Source of the DNA: Geobacillus sp. 46C-IIa
GTDB taxonomy: Bacteria > Bacillota > Bacilli > Bacillales > Anoxybacillaceae
Length of the DNA: 64,000 bases
Assembly (NCBI RefSeq): GCF_014679505.1
Contig: NZ_CP061474.1
Span: forward strand, 1,332,001 to 1,396,000
Direction: 5' to 3'
The notes beneath the pieces were generated by a model that saw only the letters and a list, made by a program, of their open reading frames with translations, was not told the origin of the DNA and did no database searches. A program made the translations under genes and the position numbers. Shown here one piece after another: positions 59,288-64,000 of this stretch (its first letter is position 1; each line of letters opens with the position of its first letter).

Positions 59288-60247
59288 ATGAAAGAACTCG
59301 ATGTCGTAACATTTGGAGAAACAATGGTCTTATTGACGTCCGAAGCAATGACTCCGCTTGAGTATAGCCGCCATTTTTATAAGCAAATCGGAGGAGCGGA
59401 ATCGAATGTTGCCATCGGATTGCAAAGGCTCGGCCATTCTGTCGGCTGGTTTAGCAAACTAGGAAACGACCCATTTGGAAGGTATATTCATAAATTTGTG
59501 AGAGGCGAAGGAGTCGATACATCTCGCTGTATTTATACCGATGAAGCTCCGACAGGAGTTTTCTTTAAAGAAAAACGTTCGCCCACCGATATCAAAGTAT
59601 ATTATTACCGTAAACAATCGGCAGCCAGTTTGCTGTCTCCCGACGACTTGGATGAGGATTATATCGCCCGCGCGAAATTTCTTCATCTAACGGGGATTAC
59701 CCCTGCCCTTAGCTTGTCATGTCGGGCCGCCGTTTTTAAAGCTATGGAAATCGCCAAAAAACATCACGTAAAAATCGTTTTTGACCCTAATATTCGCCTG
59801 AAGTTATGGACGCTCGAAGAGGCAAGACCTGTACTGCTGGAAATGGCGGCGGAGGCAGATGTTGTTTTGCCAGGGCTTGACGAAGGAGAATGGCTATCCG
59901 GCCGGAACACGCCCGAGGAGATCGCTCGCTTTTTTGGCAACGGGAAGCTAGTCATTATCAAGCTAGGAGAGCGAGGGGCGTATTATCGGTTTAAAGGTGA
60001 GAGTGGATATGTCAAAGGGTTTGCCGTGCCGCAGGTTGTAGATCCGGTAGGAGCGGGAGACGGCTTCGCAGCCGGAGTAATTAGCGGGCTTTTGCGGAAT
60101 GAGCCGATTCCTGATGCCGTGAAGCGCGGCAATGCGGTTGGGGCGATTGTCGTAGGGACGAATGGGGATGTGGAAGGGCTGCCAACCGAGGGGGAGCTCG
60201 AAGAATTTTTGCAAGGCGCTGTGCACCAACGGGATGTGAAGCGATAA
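59288..60247 (+). CDS. kdgK: 2-keto-3-deoxygluconate kinase (PfkB family)
   Basis: 319 residues, ATG 59288 with CGGAGGGACTTACA before it. Ribokinase fold: VVTFGETMVLLTSE, GGAESNVAIGLQRLGH near residue 35, and the PfkB signature 2 with the catalytic Asp in DPVGAGDGFAAGVISGLL near residue 250. YYYRKQSAASLLSPDDLD fits keto-deoxygluconate kinases. Phosphorylation of KDG or KDGal prepares them for the aldolase encoded 9 bp downstream. Confidence 0.87.
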   Translation: MKELDVVTFGETMVLLTSEAMTPLEYSRHFYKQIGGAESNVAIGLQRLGHSVGWFSKLGNDPFGRYIHKFVRGEGVDTSRCIYTDEAPTGVFFKEKRSPTDIKVYYYRKQSAASLLSPDDLDEDYIARAKFLHLTGITPALSLSCRAAVFKAMEIAKKHHVKIVFDPNIRLKLWTLEEARPVLLEMAAEADVVLPGLDEGEWLSGRNTPEEIARFFGNGKLVIIKLGERGAYYRFKGESGYVKGFAVPQVVDPVGAGDGFAAGVISGLLRNEPIPDAVKRGNAVGAIVVGTNGDVEGLPTEGELEEFLQGAVHQRDVKR

Positions 60248-60256
60248 GGGGGAGAA

Positions 60257-60916
60257 ATGATGGATAAGATGGAGAAGTTACACCGGCTAAAGGAGTCCAA
60301 ACTAGTTGCAGTGATTCGAAAACCGAAGCGCTCGCAAATTTTTCAGATCGCTGAGGCGCTTATCGACGGGGGGGTCGAGGTGCTCGAGGTAACGGTTGAT
60401 ACGCCAGGCAGTTTTGAGATGATTGTTGCGCTGAAGGAAACTTTCGGCGCAAAGGCGATCATCGGCGCAGGGACAGTCTTAGATGCCGAGACCGCGAAAA
60501 GAGCCATAGAAGCCGGTTCAGATTTTATTTTTTCACCGATTTTTGACCAAGAGACGATCTCGTTAACGAACCGGTACGGAAAAATTTCCATTCCTGGTGT
60601 GATGACGCCAACCGAAATTGTTAACGCTTATCAGATGGGGGCTGACCTTTTAAAAGTATTCCCGGCAGGTTCTTTAGGACCCCAATATTTTAAAGAGTTG
60701 AGAGGACCGTTAGGGCATATTCCGTTGATGCCGACGGGTGGCGTAACGTTGGGGAACGCAGCGGAGTTTATCCAAAACGGCGCAGCAGCCATAGGAGTCG
60801 GCGGCGCTTTACTAGATCAACGAGCCATTGAGGAAGGGAGATTCGATCTTCTTAGGGAAACGGCAAAGAGATTTGTTGAAACGGTCAGAAATGCTGCCGC
60901 AAGAGAGGGGGCATAG
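60257..60916 (+). CDS. eda: 2-keto-3-deoxy-6-phosphogluconate/4-hydroxy-2-oxoglutarate aldolase
   Basis: 219 residues, ATG 60257 behind AAGGGGGAG. Class I aldolase of the Eda family: [27 protein letters not shown] with the catalytic Glu, [30 protein letters not shown] with the Schiff-base Lys near residue 134 and [16 protein letters not shown]. It splits KDPG (or the galacto form) to pyruvate and glyceraldehyde-3-phosphate. The last bases lie five bp before DgoD. Confidence 0.88.
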   Translation: MMDKMEKLHRLKESKLVAVIRKPKRSQIFQIAEALIDGGVEVLEVTVDTPGSFEMIVALKETFGAKAIIGAGTVLDAETAKRAIEAGSDFIFSPIFDQETISLTNRYGKISIPGVMTPTEIVNAYQMGADLLKVFPAGSLGPQYFKELRGPLGHIPLMPTGGVTLGNAAEFIQNGAAAIGVGGALLDQRAIEEGRFDLLRETAKRFVETVRNAAAREGA

Positions 60917-60920
60917 GGGA

Positions 60921-62069
60921 ATGAAGATTACGAAGTTTGAGACTTTTCTTGTCCCGCCGCGGTGGTTGTTCCTAAAAATCAGTACGGATGAGGGAATTGC
61001 TGGATGGGGTGAACCGATTGTCGAAGGGCGAGCGGGCACCGTGCGAGCGGCGGTAGAGGAGCTAGGCGATTATTTAATTGGAAAGGATCCACTAACCATC
61101 GAGGACCATTGGACGGTTCTTTACCGGGGCGGATTTTACCGTGGGGGCCCTGTTTTAATGAGCGCCATTTCTGGGATTGATCAAGCGCTTTGGGATATTA
61201 AAGGAAAATACTTTAATGCCCCGGTTCATCAACTGCTCGGCGGCCCGGTTCGCGATTCCATTCGGGTTTACAGCTGGATTGGCGGCGACCGCCCAAGCGA
61301 CGTTGCCGAGGCGGCAAAAAAAGCGAAAGAAGCAGGATTTACAGCGGTGAAAATGAATGCGACTGAGGAGCTTCAATACATCGATTCTTACAAAAAGATT
61401 GATGAAGCGGTCGAAAGGGTGGCGGCGGTGCGCCAAGTGGCGGGCAAAGAGTTTGGGATTGGGATCGATTTTCATGGGCGCGTTCATAAACCGATGGCGA
61501 AAATTTTGGCGAAAGAGCTTGAACCGTATCATCCGATGTTTATCGAAGAGCCTGTATTGCCAGAACACAATGAAGCATTAAAGGAGATTGCCAAGCACGC
61601 TGCCATCCCTATTGCCACCGGGGAACGAATGTTTTCGCGCTGGGATTTTAAAACGGTTTTATCCGAGGGCTATGTCGATATTATTCAGCCGGACCTTTCC
61701 CATGCTGGCGGAATTACTGAAGTGAGAAAAATTGCTGCGATGGCTGAGGCCTACGACGTCGCTTTAGCGCCGCACTGCCCGTTGGGGCCGATTGCGCTAG
61801 CGGCCTCTTTGCAGGTCGATGCCGTATCGTATAACGCCTTTATTCAAGAACAAAGCCTTGGCATTCACTACAACCAAGGGAACGATCTTCTTGATTATTT
61901 AGTGGATCCGTCTGTCTTTGAATATCAAAACGGGTATGTCAAAATCCCGCAAGGACCTGGATTAGGAATCGAGATTCACGAAGAGTATGTGAGGAAAATG
62001 GCTGAGGTTGGACATAACTGGAAAAACCCAGTTTGGCGCCATGTTGACGGTTCGGTTGCCGAGTGGTAG
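60921..62069 (+). CDS. dgoD: D-galactonate dehydratase
   Basis: 382 residues, ATG 60921 behind AGAGAGGGGGCATAGGGGA. Enolase superfamily, very close to E. coli DgoD in its blocks: [53 protein letters not shown], metal ligands in [13 protein letters not shown] and [32 protein letters not shown] and the catalytic His in [13 protein letters not shown]. It also ends in HVDGSVAEW, like E. coli HEDNSVAEW. It makes 2-keto-3-deoxy-galactonate, which KdgK and Eda then process. Confidence 0.93.
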   Translation: MKITKFETFLVPPRWLFLKISTDEGIAGWGEPIVEGRAGTVRAAVEELGDYLIGKDPLTIEDHWTVLYRGGFYRGGPVLMSAISGIDQALWDIKGKYFNAPVHQLLGGPVRDSIRVYSWIGGDRPSDVAEAAKKAKEAGFTAVKMNATEELQYIDSYKKIDEAVERVAAVRQVAGKEFGIGIDFHGRVHKPMAKILAKELEPYHPMFIEEPVLPEHNEALKEIAKHAAIPIATGERMFSRWDFKTVLSEGYVDIIQPDLSHAGGITEVRKIAAMAEAYDVALAPHCPLGPIALAASLQVDAVSYNAFIQEQSLGIHYNQGNDLLDYLVDPSVFEYQNGYVKIPQGPGLGIEIHEEYVRKMAEVGHNWKNPVWRHVDGSVAEW

Positions 62070-62131
62070 GGAGACAGCGCCATAGCAGGTCTCTAGCTTC
62101 TACAATTTTGCATGGAATGGGGGAAGGACAA

Positions 62132-63136
62132 ATGGAAAAATTCAAAGTAGTGGTGACAGACTATGAATTTCAAACATTGGAGCCTGAGCAGGAGGTGCTT
62201 TCATCGCTTAACGTGGATTTTGTAGCCGCCCAGTGCCGCACAGAGGAAGACGTCATTGCCGCCTGCAAGGATGCCGACGCCATTATCAACCAATATGCTC
62301 CAATATCTGCCAAGGTGATTGCCCAATTAGAGAAATGTAAAGTGATTTCCCGGTACGGAGTCGGTGTCAATACCGTCGATGTGGACGCCGCCACCGAGAA
62401 GGGCATTATTGTAGCCAATGTCACGGACTATTCGGTAGATGAAGTGTCAGATCATGCACTAGCGCTGCTGCTTTCGCTAGCTCGCAAAATTGTCAAGTTA
62501 AATGATGAAGTGAAAAGCGGGGTATGGAATTTCAATGTCGGCAAGCCGATTTATCGGTTAAGGGGGAGAACACTCGGTCTTGTAGGCTTTGGGAGAATTC
62601 CGCAAGCGTTGGCGAAAAAGGCTCAATCTTTCGGCTTGCATGTCATCGCCTATGACCCGTATATCCCAGCGGAGGTGGCGAGTCGGTTCAATGTCCAGCT
62701 AGTTGAGCTCAACGACTTGTTCCGACAATCGGACTATATTTCTGTACATGCACCATTAACCAAAGATACAAAAGGAATGATCAGCGGCGAACAGTTTAAC
62801 TTGGCGAAAAAGGAACTCATCATTGTCAATACAGCCCGCGGCCCGGTCATTGATGAGCTGGCTCTCATTCGCGCATTGCAAGACGGGAAGATTTCCGGTG
62901 CGGGACTTGATGTCACCGAGTGCGAGCCGATTCCGCCTAATCATCCCCTGCTTCGGATGGAGAATGTGGTGATTACACCGCATATTGCTTGGTACTCTGA
63001 GGAATCCGAAAAGGAGTTGAAACGAAAAACAGCCCAGAACGTTGCCGATGTATTATCGGGTTGTTACCCAACATATTTAGTCAATTCTCATGTGAAAGAA
63101 AAAGTGCGCTTAAAAGAGAAAGAATTATACATTTAG
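62132..63136 (+). CDS. D-isomer-specific 2-hydroxyacid dehydrogenase (CtBP-like)
   Basis: 334 residues, ATG 62132 behind GGGGGAAGGACAA. NAD-binding domain GRTLGLVGFGRIPQALAKKA near residue 150, with the GxGxxP rather than GxGxxG end typical of C-terminal-binding-protein-like members. Catalytic Arg in NTARGPVIDE, Glu in ECEPIPPNHPL and His in ITPHIAWYS. It would reduce a 2-oxoacid such as 2-keto-gluconate or hydroxypyruvate, or oxidise the matching hydroxyacid. It is the last gene of the island, 29 bp before the right repeat. Confidence 0.83.
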   Translation: MEKFKVVVTDYEFQTLEPEQEVLSSLNVDFVAAQCRTEEDVIAACKDADAIINQYAPISAKVIAQLEKCKVISRYGVGVNTVDVDAATEKGIIVANVTDYSVDEVSDHALALLLSLARKIVKLNDEVKSGVWNFNVGKPIYRLRGRTLGLVGFGRIPQALAKKAQSFGLHVIAYDPYIPAEVASRFNVQLVELNDLFRQSDYISVHAPLTKDTKGMISGEQFNLAKKELIIVNTARGPVIDELALIRALQDGKISGAGLDVTECEPIPPNHPLLRMENVVITPHIAWYSEESEKELKRKTAQNVADVLSGCYPTYLVNSHVKEKVRLKEKELYI

Positions 63137-63165
63137 GTAATATATAGAAATCATTAAATGCCACT

Positions 63166-63276
63166 AGCGCCTTAATCGGCGCCAGCCGCCCGGAACAAGT
63201 GGAAGAAAACGTCAAGGCGGTCGATGTTGCGTTAAGCGAAGAGGTGCTGGAGAAAATTGAGGGGATTTTAGCGTAA
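63166..63276 (+). pseudogene. 111-bp direct repeat, right copy (orphan 3' end of the aldo/keto reductase gene)
   Basis: It encodes only the last 36 codons and stop of the aldo/keto reductase at 43154-44101, without any start. It is identical to 43991-44101. Upstream the match breaks at AGCG after the island sequence ...CCACT. Confidence 0.95.
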
Positions 63277-63283
63277 CCGGAGT

Positions 63284-63320
63284 ACGGAGACGGGCCAGTG
63301 AGCGCCTGTCTCCGTTTTTT
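63284..63320 (+). terminator. terminator after the right repeat
   Basis: ACGGAGAC (63284-63291) pairs with GTCTCCGT (63308-63315), and a run of T follows. It is probably the original terminator of the aldo/keto reductase gene, now separated from it by the island. Confidence 0.8.
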
Positions 63321-63456
63321 GACGAATGGAACGCATTCGCGCCCCCGGCTGCCGGCTGACCGTTTTTTCGCCATGATTTTCAAGGCAAAAACAGAAGGAT
63401 TTTTTGATGCCAGTGGCGAACGGTACGTGAAAAGGGAACAGTGAAGGGGGATTACA

Positions 63457-64000
63457 ATGACGGTTGGTCATGGCGCATCAGCGACCCTTGGCTGCCATCA
63501 AACGTTGCAGGAGGCGGTTCAGTTGCTGACGGCACACGGGATAGACGCCGTTGATGTCGTCGATGAATACGGGCGCACGGTCGGGCGATGCACGTGGTGG
63601 ATGGTGCTGCGAGCGGTGGCGGATGGAATGGATCGCGCGATGACAGTGGAAGATGTATTGGCGGCGTTTTCATTAGAGGATGAAACAAAGAAGAGAAACG
63701 CCCGCTCGGAAACGCCCGATGCAGAAGATGATTCGAGCGCGGCAGCCGAGCTCGAACGGCTGCGGTGCGAGCTGGAAGAAGCGCATCGTCTGGCCGAAAC
63801 GATGAAAACGGTGCTGGATGCGGCATATGAAGGGGTCGTCGTCGTCGATGGGAACGGGGGCGTTCGGGAAATCAACCGAGCGTACTGCCAGTTTCTCGGC
63901 ATCCGGCGAGAGGATGCGATCGGAAAACATGTGACGGAAGTGATCGAAAATACCCGTTTGCACATTTGCGTGCAATCCGGCATTCCGGAGCGTGGATATA
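63457..64000 (+). CDS. sigma-54-dependent transcriptional activator, N-terminal part (partial)
   Basis: 181 codons are visible; the gene runs off the window. The start is ATG 63457 with GAAGGGGGA before it. Residues about 8-70 look like a CBS domain (LQEAVQLLTAHGIDAVDVVDEYG), then a charged coiled linker (residues 80-115), then a PAS domain (MKTVLDAAYEGVVVVDGNG, REINRAYCQFLGIRREDAIGK, ENTRLHICVQSGIPERG). This order opens RocR/BkdR-type sigma-54 activators of Bacillales; the AAA+ and HTH parts should lie beyond base 64000. Its target, a -12/-24 promoter, is not in the window as far as I can see. Confidence 0.8.
   Translation, partial: MTVGHGASATLGCHQTLQEAVQLLTAHGIDAVDVVDEYGRTVGRCTWWMVLRAVADGMDRAMTVEDVLAAFSLEDETKKRNARSETPDAEDDSSAAAELERLRCELEEAHRLAETMKTVLDAAYEGVVVVDGNGGVREINRAYCQFLGIRREDAIGKHVTEVIENTRLHICVQSGIPERGY

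Larger units (their letters stand above)
44102..63276. mobile_element. sugar-acid catabolic genomic island bounded by 111-bp direct repeats
   Basis: About 19.2 kb between the repeat copies holds one continuous catabolic set on the plus strand: TRAP transporter, regulator, and hexonate and pentonate enzymes. No integrase, transposase or tRNA gene is inside. The aldo/keto reductase gene on the left is complete, and only its last 111 bp stand on the right, followed by what looks like the gene's original terminator at 63284. The arrangement fits insertion of a DNA circle by recombination at this gene end. Confidence 0.75.

Overview
The window reads as a chromosome segment of a thermophilic Bacillales bacterium, most likely Geobacillus or a close relative. 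The grounds are AGGAGG-type ribosome binding sites, GTG/TTG starts, moderately high GC with AT-rich promoters, and the gene content: an SqhC-like terpene cyclase, a YppC homologue, murR-murQ-murP-mupG, TRAP uptake and a PaaX-controlled aromatic-acid cluster. Nothing was searched against a database; names rest on recognisable motifs and family knowledge.

Layout. 1-4.1 kb: an ABC importer of the TrpXYZ type (partial binding protein, permease, ATPase) followed by an orphan E1 alpha/beta pair of a 2-oxoacid dehydrogenase. 4.3-7.3 kb: a gamma-class carbonic anhydrase-like protein, a repeat-rich coiled-coil protein and a POT/PTR peptide transporter. 7.6-11.8 kb: a complete ugpCAEB glycerol-3-phosphate-type ABC importer. 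12-16.5 kb: a second repeat-rich coiled-coil protein, a CapA-like lipoprotein, a small basic protein and an alkaline-phosphatase-superfamily enzyme. 16.8-28.9 kb: an aromatic-CoA locus with paaA-D-B-C, PaaX, two nearly identical crotonases, an aldehyde dehydrogenase, a benzoate-CoA-ligase-type enzyme, a hotdog thioesterase and an MBL hydrolase, followed by an adenine deaminase-like gene. 29-38.1 kb: a BASS-type transporter, a GDSL esterase, an IS607-type relic, a CBO0543-like membrane protein, yppC, a terpene cyclase, pterin dehydratase, 3-hydroxybutyrate dehydrogenase and YceI. 38.2-42.6 kb: MurNAc recycling (murR, murQ, murP, mupG). 43.1-44.1 kb: an aldo/keto reductase. 44.1-63.3 kb: a sugar-acid catabolic island. 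63.5 kb to the end: the start of a sigma-54 activator.

Three things stand out. First, the aromatic locus pairs a PaaABC(D)-type epoxygenase with a benzoate-type CoA ligase rather than phenylacetate-CoA ligase, and with a crotonase and an aldehyde dehydrogenase. This could be a benzoyl-CoA epoxidation route that uses Paa-type rather than Box-type oxygenase subunits. PaaD is split: its C-terminal zinc ribbon is a separate small gene 6 kb away, at the head of the other operon. The two operons share a 36-bp inverted-repeat element just downstream of their promoters.

Second, the island of about 19 kb is bounded by a perfect 111-bp direct repeat of the 3' end of the aldo/keto reductase gene. It carries a TRAP transporter with two binding proteins and an IclR regulator with three copies of a 17-bp palindrome. 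It also carries enzymes for both a hexonate route (DgoD, KDG kinase, Eda) and a pentonate route that oxidises to 2-oxoglutarate (IlvD/Edd-type dehydratase, FAH-type dehydratase, semialdehyde dehydrogenase), plus a split UxaA-type dehydratase and a LarA-like protein.

Third, relics of IS607 and probably IS200/IS605 elements and two length-variable coiled-coil genes mark places of recent change.
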